Source: Pseudomonadota bacterium
GTDB taxonomy: Bacteria; Pseudomonadota; Gammaproteobacteria; Burkholderiales; Burkholderiaceae_B
Assembly (NCBI GenBank): GCA_023427945.1
Contig: JAEYZR010000067.1
Coordinates: forward strand, 1 to 5,033
Direction: 5' to 3'
Length of the DNA: 5,033 nucleotides
Positions 1 to 5,033 of the stretch are shown piece by piece. The position numbers and the translations under genes were made by a program. Each line of letters opens with the position of its first letter. The stretch's first letter is position 1. The notes below the pieces were generated by a model. It had not been told where the DNA came from and ran no database searches. It was given only the letters and a program-made list of their open reading frames with translations.

Positions 1-57
1 TTGTCCCTTGAGTGCAGTTCCTCGGCCATTTGCCTTTGCCGAAGGATGAGCGCAGGG

Positions 58-110
58 AATGGGGTAATCACCTTTCGGTATTGAGGTAATTTTTATTGAA
101 TTACCCCATT
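58..110. repeat. 11-bp perfect inverted repeat with 31-bp spacer
   Basis: The sequence aatggggtaat at 58-68 is the exact reverse complement of attaccccatt at 100-110. Within the spacer there is another ggtaat at 85-90 and a ggtatt at 79-84, so the motif GGTAAT occurs several times in both orientations over about 50 bases. This could be an operator for a dimeric regulator, a transcript hairpin, or an eroded mobile-element end. No T-run of terminator type follows on the plus strand. I do not recognise it as a known site. Confidence 0.5.
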
Positions 111-486
111 TTGTGTCGCCGCATCGAGATTATCTGGTCGTTGGTCAATATTTCTGGTGGTGTTGGATTGAGTGCCATGGACAAAGAGAATGACATCGTT
201 GTGCCGCCAAGAGTGCGAGAGGATTTCGAGTATCTTCCCTGCTATGGATGATTGCCTTCGTTGCATGAGGGTTCGCCCGAACGTGCGGTGGCAACCTTCA
301 GCGTTCAAAATGACCTTTTCGAAGAGGATCTGAACGTGTCGGCGTGCGATCAGGATGAAAAAGGGTTGCCTATGTGCCGTTTGGAGACCAGCGGGAAGTG
401 GGCCCTGATTCAGAACTCATTTCGAAGTGTGATCTATAGGAATGTCCGGTCAGGACATGACGGATAACGCAGCATATGGAAAGCCG
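111..486. other. Stretch without a recognisable gene
   Basis: I recognise no protein family or RNA gene here. The most gene-like frame on the plus strand starts at an ATG at 177, runs 24 codons to a TGA at 249-251, and stays open in the same frame from 252 to a stop at 465-467. The combined 96-codon reading (beginning MDKENDIVVPPRVRED) has an ordinary, somewhat acidic composition but matches no family known to me and has no clear ribosome binding site. A 71-codon open frame on the opposite strand (93-308) overlaps it and is equally unsupported. The region lies upstream of a decayed nuclease gene and may itself be decayed accessory DNA. Confidence 0.4.
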
Positions 487-1362
487 ATGAGCGACTAACC
501 AGCCTCCCTAACGTCCACCCCACGAGGCTACGCCGACTGACTGGCTGACCTGAAGGGGCACATTCATACTGCGCAGCAGCGTGCGTCGCTGGCGGTCAAT
601 CGGGAGTTAGTGGGGCTGTACTGGCGGATCGGCCGCGACATTCTGGCGCGGGAAGCTGAGCAGGGCTGGGACGCGAAGGTGATCGATCGGCTGGCGCAGG
701 ATCTGCGCACCGCCTTCCCGGACATAAAGGGCTTTCGCCGCGCAACCTCAAGTACATGCGAGCGTTTGCGAGGCCTGGCCGACTCCGAAATTGTGCAACA
801 GGCTGCTGCACAATTGCCCTGGGGGCACAGCTTGGTGCTGCTGGATCGTCCGAAAGAGCCAATGGAGCGCCTGACCTATGCCCGCGCCGCTATCGAACAT
901 GGCTGGTCACGTAATGTGCTGAACATCCACATCGAAACCCGCCTGCTGGAACTGGGCGCGGGCTTTGCCTTCTTTGGCCGGCAGGTGCTGCTGGACGTCG
1001 GCGGCGAGGAGTTCTTCCTCGACTTGTTGTTCTACCACCTCAAGCTTCGCTGCTATGTGGTGATCGAACTGAAGGCAGGCAAATTCAAGCCCGAGCATCT
1101 GGGGCAACTGGGCTTTTACCTGACGGCGGTGGATCGGCAGGTGAAGCACGCGCAGGACAACCCAAGCATTGGCCTGCTGCTGTGCAAGAGCAAGAACAAG
1201 ATGGTGGCTGAGTACGCTTTGGCCGGCAGGCCGCAGCCGATGGGCATCGCCGAATACAAGCTGGTGGAGTCCCTGCCGCAAGAGCTGCAAACCAGCCTGC
1301 CGACGATCGAACAGATCGAGCGGGAGCTGAGCAACCCTACGGACGATGGCATGGAGGGGTGA
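487..1362 (+). pseudogene. Decayed YhcG/DUF1016-family PDDEXK nuclease gene
   Basis: The reading frame matches the YhcG (DUF1016) family: an N-terminal helical domain (NRELVGLYWRIGRDIL, then IVQQAAAQLPWGHSLVLLD and ARAAIEHGWSRNVL) followed by a C-terminal PDDEXK nuclease-like domain. The D and ExK residues are still present (LDLLFYH, VIELKAG), as is the conserved SIGLLLCKSKN. The original start is probably the ATG at 487 (MSD...), but codon 4 is TAA (496-498) and codon 18 is TGA (538-540, where the family has Trp in GYADWLADL). The remaining open part from a GTG at 610 would lack this start. At 736-780 the protein is garbled: reading from 735 restores SPRNLKYMRAFA, and three single-base losses near 735, 769 and 780 explain a shift that returns to frame one codon short. 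At about 943-948, HIETRL joins directly to LELGAGFAF, where intact members carry roughly 60 more residues. It ends 17 bases before the HsdR-like remnant, in keeping with a former restriction-modification operon. Family recognition is from memory. Confidence 0.88.
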
Positions 1363-1379
1363 TGCGATGACCCGGACCC

Positions 1380-1538
1380 ATGCCGCGCTCTGAGCGCCTT
1401 AACCAGAACCGCGTGGCACGTCTGTTCACTACTCCGGTGGTCGATGGCGGTCTGGGCCAGGAGCACCTGGGCAATTGGAGCAAGCATCACCATCTTGTTT
1501 GGTGTTCAAGCCATAGCGGTGCGGAGCCTACACCGTAG
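1380..1538 (+). pseudogene. hsdR: Remnant of type I restriction endonuclease subunit R (HsdR), N-terminus only
   Basis: This 52-codon frame begins MPRSERLNQNRVARLF and continues with LGQEHLGNWSKH. It resembles the N-terminus of one group of HsdR proteins, which start with a SER-x-TQ-x-RV-x-x-LF segment followed by LGY-x-YLG-x-W and a basic turn. The resemblance stops after about residue 36 (near position 1487); the following residues (HHLVWCSSHSG) are unlike HsdR, and a TAG ends the frame at 1536-1538. Intact HsdR proteins are about 1000 residues, with nuclease and helicase domains that are absent here. An ATG at 1367 in another frame (MTRTHAAL then stop) may be the original start, separated by a small indel. 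In an intact system HsdR cleaves unmodified DNA in complex with HsdM and HsdS. The preceding YhcG-family pseudogene supports the reading, since such genes are often found between hsdS and hsdR. The assignment rests on a short match. Confidence 0.55.
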
Positions 1539-1561
1539 ATCAACCAGAGTGGTGCAGATAA

Positions 1562-2122
1562 TCAGGAAGGCGGGGATGCGAGCGCAATGATTTCGTCGAT
1601 ACGCTGGCCGATGCGTGCATCGCCTTCGAATCGCAAAACTTGGCATTGCCGACCAGCAAGCCAGGCCTCATGGCGCGGGCGGCTTCGGCCTGGAAGCCTT
1701 CCTTCGTCATATTGGGCAGCCCATGCCAGAAACTCTGGATTCGCACTGCCGAATAGCGATTTTTCCCGTGCCTCGATTCGCTCAAGCCTCAGGGCCGTAG
1801 GCAACGCCAGGAATATCACCAGATCAAAGGACTCTTCGAGCTGCGAGCCCCAGCCACACACCGAGCCAGACACGACAGTTCCAGTGAACTCTTTCAAATG
1901 GGAAAGAATCATTTTCAGGCGCAGGTCGGGGTCGAACTTCTCCTGAAATGGCGGGGTAGCAGGCTTCCAGTAGAAGTCGTCCGCGTCAGCGAAACCAAAG
2001 CCGATTCGCGCGGCAAGGGCCCGCCCCAGGGTAGTGGTTCCAGAGCCAGGAGCCCCCACTACGTTGATTCGCCGGTATGGAAAGTTGGTCACAGGTTTTC
2101 CGAGCAAAGAGCGCACAATCAA
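1562..2122 (-). CDS. P-loop NTPase, adenylate kinase-like (AAA family)
   Basis: A 186-residue protein, or 176 if translation starts at the GTG at 2092 (KP-VTNFPYRRINVVG). I slightly favour the GTG because a GGAAA lies about six bases before it and homologous folds begin a few residues before the first beta strand. The strand RINVVG leads into a P-loop, GAPGSGTTTLGRALA (residues 23-37), in which the usual Walker A lysine is Thr29. Next comes DADDFYWKPATPPFQEKFDP (about 46-65), a substrate-side motif typical of small kinase-like proteins of this type, and the strand FDLVIFLALP (about 99-108) at the Walker B position. An Arg-rich stretch follows (RLERIEAREKSLFG, then GRSRPRHEAWLA), resembling the lid of nucleotide and shikimate kinases. 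Size and layout fit a cytoplasmic phosphotransferase; the substrate is unknown. It lies downstream of the receptor gene on the same strand, 137 bases away, with no sign of functional linkage. The frame is uninterrupted. The family call is fairly firm, the activity is not. Confidence 0.8.
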   Translation of the reverse strand: MIVRSLLGKPVTNFPYRRINVVGAPGSGTTTLGRALAARIGFGFADADDFYWKPATPPFQEKFDPDLRLKMILSHLKEFTGTVVSGSVCGWGSQLEESFDLVIFLALPTALRLERIEAREKSLFGSANPEFLAWAAQYDEGRLPGRSRPRHEAWLAGRQCQVLRFEGDARIGQRIDEIIALASPPS

Positions 2123-2206
2123 CGTTGCAGTTTACGGGCAGTAGCCACGAGGATGCCATCAGACCTGTGATCAACTCACTCATCTCACCCATGCACTTCC
2201 AGCCAG

Positions 2207-2249
2207 GGCGGCTCTTCGGTCCCTGACCGGTCAGCCGCCTCGGTTTTTT
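2207..2249 (+). terminator. Rho-independent terminator, plus-strand orientation
   Basis: GGCGGCT (2207-2213) pairs with AGCCGCC (2233-2239), and inside it CGGTC (2217-2221) pairs with GACCG (2225-2229) around a three-base loop. The two stems are separated by a symmetric 3 x 3 internal loop. TCGG and a run of six T (2244-2249) follow, which is the layout of an intrinsic terminator read left to right. Read on the minus strand the same hairpin is followed by CCTGGCTGG, with no T-run, so it would be a poor terminator for the receptor gene, although the hairpin could still protect that mRNA's 3' end. No intact plus-strand gene precedes it in this window. Confidence 0.6.
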
Positions 2250-2259
2250 CACACCCCGA

Positions 2260-4578
2260 TCAAAAATCCATCGTCGCCGACAGCATCACCGTACGAGGCG
2301 CGCCTAGGCCCAGGCTGGTGAAGTGCGGTTTCGCCCAATAAGCCTTGTTGGTCACGTTGTTGACGGCGGCCCGCAACGTCAGCGGACGGCCGTCGACCTT
2401 GGTGACGTAGCGCGCACCCACGTCGAACACGGTGCGTCCCGGGATCGAGAGCGAATTGTTCGAGTCGAGGTATTGCTTGGATGCCACGGTCGCGTTGGCG
2501 GTGAGCGTCAGACCTGGCAGAGGCGGCGTGTCCCACTCGGCACCCAGCTTGGCCTGCCATTTGGGCAAGCCCGTGGCCTGTTTGCCCTCATCCCTCACAT
2601 TTGCGGCCTTGGTCACCTCGGCATCCGAGTAGGCGATGCCGCCCATCAGGCGCACGCCGTGCAGCGGCGTGCCGAAAAAGCCCCATTCCACGCCCCGGTT
2701 GCGCTGTTCGCCGCCGAAGGAGAAGATGTTGGTGACCGGGTCGGTGTAGCTGCTCGGACGCTTGATCTGATAGACGCTCAACGTATGGGCAAACTCGCCC
2801 AGGTCCAGCTTGATGCCGAGTTCATGCTGCTTGGTTTTGTAGGGTGCAAATACCTCGCCTGCGTTGTCCGCGGTGATGGGGGCCATGGCGCCCTGGCTCA
2901 GGCCTTCGATGTAGTTGCCGTATAAGGACATCGAGTCGGTCGCCTTGACCAGGAATGCGGCTGATGGCGTGGTGGCGTGTTCCTTGTAGCGTTTGCCCGT
3001 GCGCGCGCCGGTTGCGGCGTTGAAGCTGTCGTTGACCACTTGCTGGCGACGCGCACCCAGCGTCACTTGCACGCGGTCCTGCGCAAAAGACAGGGTGTCC
3101 GCAATGCCGACGCTGGTCAGGCGCGTGTCGGTCTCGGTCAAGGCAGGAATGTGGTCGGGTCGCGCCACGGCCGGGCCCCATACCGGGTTGTAGATGTTGG
3201 TCACCCAGGGGCGCGGCAGGATGTTTCTGAACCCGCGCAGCACGTACTCCTCATCGTAGTACGTCGTGTTGATGGCGAACTGGTGGCCGACGGGGCCCGT
3301 ACGCGCCTTGCCTCGAAGGCCGACTTCGGCCGACTTGCGTTTCATCCTGTCGGACACGCCGCTGAAGTTGGTCTGGAAATCTCCAGCGTCATTCAAGACC
3401 TGGCCCGGGCCCATGATGGTGTCGATTTCGGACTTGCTGGTGCCTGCAGCGGCATACACCATCAACTGGTCGGTCAGGTCGAATTCGCCTCGCAGCATGG
3501 CGCCTCTGTCCTGGTTGTCGTAGTAGGCCCAGGGCGGGCTCCACGAGACATCGGGTTTCGGCGGCTTGGGCACCGCGAGGCCGGGAGCCAGCGTCAGGCC
3601 ACGAGTGAGGCCATGCACGCGATCCTTGCTCTGGTAGAGATCGGCAGACAGCCGTGTGCGCTCGCCCCGCCAGTCCAGGCCCAGGGACGCCAGCGAGACT
3701 TTCTTGTCCTGGTTCTTCACCGCGGTTTCGCCGTCGCGATAGGCGCCATTGATACGGATGCCGAACTGGTTGTTCTCGCCCAGGCGACGCCCCAGATCGA
3801 TATGACCTCCAAAATGCGAGTCGGACATGTAGCTGGCCGTGAAGCGCGTCAAGGGGTCTTCGCCTGCGCGCTTGGTCACCAGGTTCACCGCGCCACCCGC
3901 CGATCCTTTCGGGGGCATGCCGTTGAGCAGGGCGGACGGCCCCTTGAGCACTTCCACCCGCTCGAACATTTCCGGCGCGTTGCGGTGGTAGCCGCCCATA
4001 CCGGCCAGTCCATTGACGGTCACATCGGCGACCGCTGATGGCAGTCCGCGTATTGAATAGGACTCCTGACTCTCGCCGGGAACGCCGCCCATGAACACCG
4101 AGGGATCCGTTTTGGAGATCACCTCCTGAATGTCGTGGGCCTGCAAATCCGTCATGTACTGGCCCGTGTACGTGATAGTGGAAAACGGGATCTCCATGAA
4201 ATCCTTGTCACCCAGCAATCCCATGCGCCCGCTGGTGTGCAACTGGCCACCGGGGTAGGTGGGTTCCGTCGATTGACCCGTGGTGGTCACGGTTGGCAGA
4301 GTTGGCACTTGCGTCTCAGCGGGCGAAGTCGGCTGCTGGCCTCGGACATCGACTGCCGTACGGGAGGTTTGCGCCTGTACCGGCTGGACCACAGCGGCCG
4401 CAGCACCAAATGCCAGGCCGAGCGTCAGCACATTGCGCACTGCTGCAGTGGTGCGATTCACGCGCCAGCCGGAGTCCGAGGGACTAGCCTGCTGGTCGGA
4501 TCGCGCCGTGCGTCGGGTCGACAGGGACCTGGCGACGCAATGCGCACTGGTGTTTGAAGTTGGAGTGACGTTTGCCAT
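2260..4578 (-). CDS. TonB-dependent siderophore receptor
   Basis: Outer-membrane ligand-gated transporter that would take up a ferric siderophore using energy from TonB-ExbB-ExbD. Read from the ATG at 4578 it has 772 residues, usual for the family. A long polar N-region precedes a hydrophobic signal segment (NVLTLGLAFGAAAAVV) with a VQAQ cleavage-like site near residue 70. A TonB box-like TLPTVTTTG lies near residues 93-100. The plug domain follows (about 125-240), with conserved SIRGL, VTVNGL, FERVEVLKGPSALLNG and GGAVNLVTKR. The rest is a beta-barrel ending in LSATMDF, with the terminal Phe needed for outer-membrane assembly. No N-terminal secretin/STN signalling domain is seen, so it is probably not a transducer for an ECF sigma factor. 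The open frame extends upstream to an ATG at 4746, but that extension (rich in Ser, His and Cys) runs through the tandem repeats and the predicted promoter, so I reject it. A GTG at 4461 (VNRTTAAVRNVLTLG) is another possible start, giving a more normal signal peptide; neither start has a good Shine-Dalgarno sequence. The siderophore cannot be named from sequence alone. Confidence 0.95.
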   Translation of the reverse strand: MANVTPTSNTSAHCVARSLSTRRTARSDQQASPSDSGWRVNRTTAAVRNVLTLGLAFGAAAAVVQPVQAQTSRTAVDVRGQQPTSPAETQVPTLPTVTTTGQSTEPTYPGGQLHTSGRMGLLGDKDFMEIPFSTITYTGQYMTDLQAHDIQEVISKTDPSVFMGGVPGESQESYSIRGLPSAVADVTVNGLAGMGGYHRNAPEMFERVEVLKGPSALLNGMPPKGSAGGAVNLVTKRAGEDPLTRFTASYMSDSHFGGHIDLGRRLGENNQFGIRINGAYRDGETAVKNQDKKVSLASLGLDWRGERTRLSADLYQSKDRVHGLTRGLTLAPGLAVPKPPKPDVSWSPPWAYYDNQDRGAMLRGEFDLTDQLMVYAAAGTSKSEIDTIMGPGQVLNDAGDFQTNFSGVSDRMKRKSAEVGLRGKARTGPVGHQFAINTTYYDEEYVLRGFRNILPRPWVTNIYNPVWGPAVARPDHIPALTETDTRLTSVGIADTLSFAQDRVQVTLGARRQQVVNDSFNAATGARTGKRYKEHATTPSAAFLVKATDSMSLYGNYIEGLSQGAMAPITADNAGEVFAPYKTKQHELGIKLDLGEFAHTLSVYQIKRPSSYTDPVTNIFSFGGEQRNRGVEWGFFGTPLHGVRLMGGIAYSDAEVTKAANVRDEGKQATGLPKWQAKLGAEWDTPPLPGLTLTANATVASKQYLDSNNSLSIPGRTVFDVGARYVTKVDGRPLTLRAAVNNVTNKAYWAKPHFTSLGLGAPRTVMLSATMDF

Positions 4579-4599
4579 ATGCCAATGATGAGAAAAGGA

Positions 4600-4628
4600 C
4601 TGATAGAAAGAATGAGACTTATTAACAA
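4600..4628 (-). promoter_or_regulatory. Predicted sigma-70 promoter of the receptor gene
   Basis: On the minus strand a -35 element TTGTTA (4628-4623) and a -10 element TATCAG (4605-4600) are separated by exactly 17 bases. Each matches its consensus at four of six positions, so the pair is modest by itself. Its value comes from position: transcription would start near 4593, about 15 bases before the ATG at 4578, and the spacer is covered by a Fur-box-like sequence. This placement favours 4578, or the GTG at 4461, over 4746 as the receptor start. Confidence 0.45.
4608..4626 (-). promoter_or_regulatory. Candidate Fur box overlapping the receptor promoter
   Basis: The plus-strand sequence AAGAATGAGACTTATTAAC matches the 19-base palindromic Fur consensus (GATAATGATAATCATTATC) at 13 positions by my count. 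It overlaps the spacer and -35 element of the predicted receptor promoter, the classic position for iron-dependent repression, and TonB-dependent siderophore receptors are commonly Fur-regulated. Iron-loaded Fur would block transcription here. The match is by eye. Confidence 0.5.
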
Positions 4629-4696
4629 CAGAACAGCAAAGTAGTGCGCTGTGAATCACCTTCCTGCCCATTGATGGCGCTGTGGATTCCGCATTC

Positions 4697-4829
4697 GTGA
4701 AGCTCATGCCATATGCAGCAAACTCATCCACAAGCAGCAAACGCATCCGTGTTCAACAAACCTGTCCATATGCAGCAAACGCATCCGTAGTCAGCAAACC
4801 TGTCCATATGTGGCAAGCTCGTCCATGCG
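4697..4829. repeat. Degenerate tandem repeat array, ~19-bp unit, 38-bp higher-order period
   Basis: About seven head-to-tail units of 18-20 bases with the approximate pattern GCAGCAAAC-x-CATCC-x-x-x-T begin near 4697, 4715, 4734, 4754, 4772, 4792 and 4810. The best pair is the 38-base block 4734-4771 against 4772-4809, with three mismatches. In these blocks units carrying GCATCCGT alternate with units carrying CTGTCCATAT. The flanking units at 4697-4714 and 4810-4829 are more diverged. CATATG recurs at 4710, 4767 and 4805. The array lies in the upstream region of the receptor, between two Fur-like sites. The 38-base period is not a multiple of three, so it is unlikely to have been kept as coding sequence. 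Confidence 0.75.
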
Positions 4830-5033
4830 GCAGTTGCGTTCATGAGTGAAGGTGAGGCACATGCACGAATTGCTCGGCGGCGCAGAGCCACTGGCGGTCA
4901 TTGCTGCTTCTCGAATGCTCATGAAAGGAAAACAACGTTCACCGGGCGAGGTGAGAATTATTTTCATTACTATAAACTAATTTTTTGAATTAATTGCATC
5001 TCATAAACTAAATAAGGTGCTCGGGTTACAGTG
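4830..5033. other. Right-end intergenic region, no gene recognised
   Basis: Apart from the Fur-like site, this stretch holds a 9-base direct repeat, ataaactaa, at 4972-4980 and 5003-5011. Between and around the copies is an AT-rich tract (about 4955-5015), in contrast to the GC-rich surroundings. A possible weak plus-strand promoter, TTGAAT (4985-4990) and TAAATA (5009-5014), has an 18-base spacer. AAGG at 5014-5017 followed by GTG at the very last bases (5031-5033) could be the start of a plus-strand gene, but the window ends there and this cannot be tested. Confidence 0.3.
4953..4971. promoter_or_regulatory. Second candidate Fur box in AT-rich region
   Basis: GAGAATTATTTTCATTACT matches the 19-base Fur consensus at 13 positions as written and 14 on the other strand (AGTAATGAAAATAATTCTC). 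On the plus strand it lies directly before TATAAA (4971-4976), a possible -10 element. On the minus strand it overlaps TATAGT (4973-4968). It is about 375 bases upstream of the receptor ATG, so it could drive a longer receptor transcript or, perhaps more likely, an iron-regulated gene to the right of the window. No clear -35 element is seen in either direction. Confidence 0.5.

Noticed and set aside
496..498. The in-frame TAA and TGA of the nuclease gene as programmed readthrough or recoding.
   Set aside because: The same gene carries three single-base losses and a large internal deletion, so decay is the simpler explanation. I see no recoding structure nearby.
907..1290. A 127-codon minus-strand frame, and an overlapping 125-codon frame at 1116-1493.
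   Set aside because: Both lie opposite the well-matched YhcG-family nuclease domain and are explained as antisense shadows.
2977..4038. A 353-codon open frame on the plus strand, antisense to the receptor gene.
   Set aside because: It is a shadow of a GC-rich gene. The translation is rich in Arg, Val, Gly and His without recognisable domains, while the minus-strand frame gives a clear receptor.
4697..4829. The repeat array as a CRISPR array.
   Set aside because: Units are only 18-20 bases, contiguous and degenerate. There are no unique spacers of even length between conserved repeats and no cas genes in the window.
4861..4980. A 39-codon plus-strand frame (starting MHELLGGAEPLAV) with an AAGGTGAGG shortly before its ATG.
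   Set aside because: It matches no family I know and its end runs through the Fur-like site and AT-rich tract. I considered a HemP-like small protein, but the conserved motif is absent. The ribosome-binding-like sequence alone is not enough.
1..5033. An insertion sequence or transposase gene.
   Set aside because: No transposase or integrase motif was found in any frame, and apart from the inverted repeat at 58-110 no element ends are seen.

Overview
The window looks like part of a GC-rich betaproteobacterial chromosome, most likely Burkholderiales and perhaps Alcaligenaceae (Bordetella/Achromobacter-like). This is inferred from codon use, the style of the TonB receptor and the mixture of genes; no marker gene fixes the taxon. 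It holds two apparently intact genes, both on the minus strand: a large TonB-dependent siderophore receptor and a small P-loop nucleotide kinase-like protein. The left third is a graveyard of broken genes.

Left end (1-486): no recognisable gene. There is an 11-bp inverted repeat at 58-68/100-110 and a weak reading frame (177-467) interrupted by one TGA. From 487 to 1362 lies a decayed gene of the YhcG/DUF1016 PDDEXK nuclease family. It has two nonsense codons near its start, three single-base losses that together restore the frame, and an in-frame loss of about 60 codons in the middle. Directly after it (1380-1538) is what looks like the first 35 or so codons of a type I restriction endonuclease subunit (HsdR), after which the similarity stops abruptly. 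YhcG-family genes often sit inside type I restriction-modification operons, so these two pieces are best read as the scar of a lost restriction-modification operon.

Middle (1562-2259): the minus-strand kinase-like gene has a P-loop in which the usual lysine is threonine. A strong hairpin followed by six T residues (2207-2249) lies between it and the receptor gene, but is oriented as a terminator for the plus strand, where no intact gene now precedes it.

Right (2260-5033): the TonB-dependent receptor, with signal peptide, TonB box-like motif, plug and beta-barrel ending in Phe. A promoter-like pair with 17-bp spacing, overlapped by a Fur-box-like sequence, lies just upstream of an internal ATG at 4578 and argues that translation starts there and not at the first ATG of the open frame (4746). 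Further upstream is an array of degenerate tandem repeats of about 19 bp (38-bp higher-order period), and then a second Fur-box-like sequence beside an AT-rich tract at the right edge. The receptor therefore appears to be iron-repressed and to import a ferric siderophore, and the second Fur site may serve another iron-regulated transcript. I did not find a convincing new multi-gene system. The most notable items are the restriction-modification scar, the repeat array between two Fur-like sites, and the orphan terminator.
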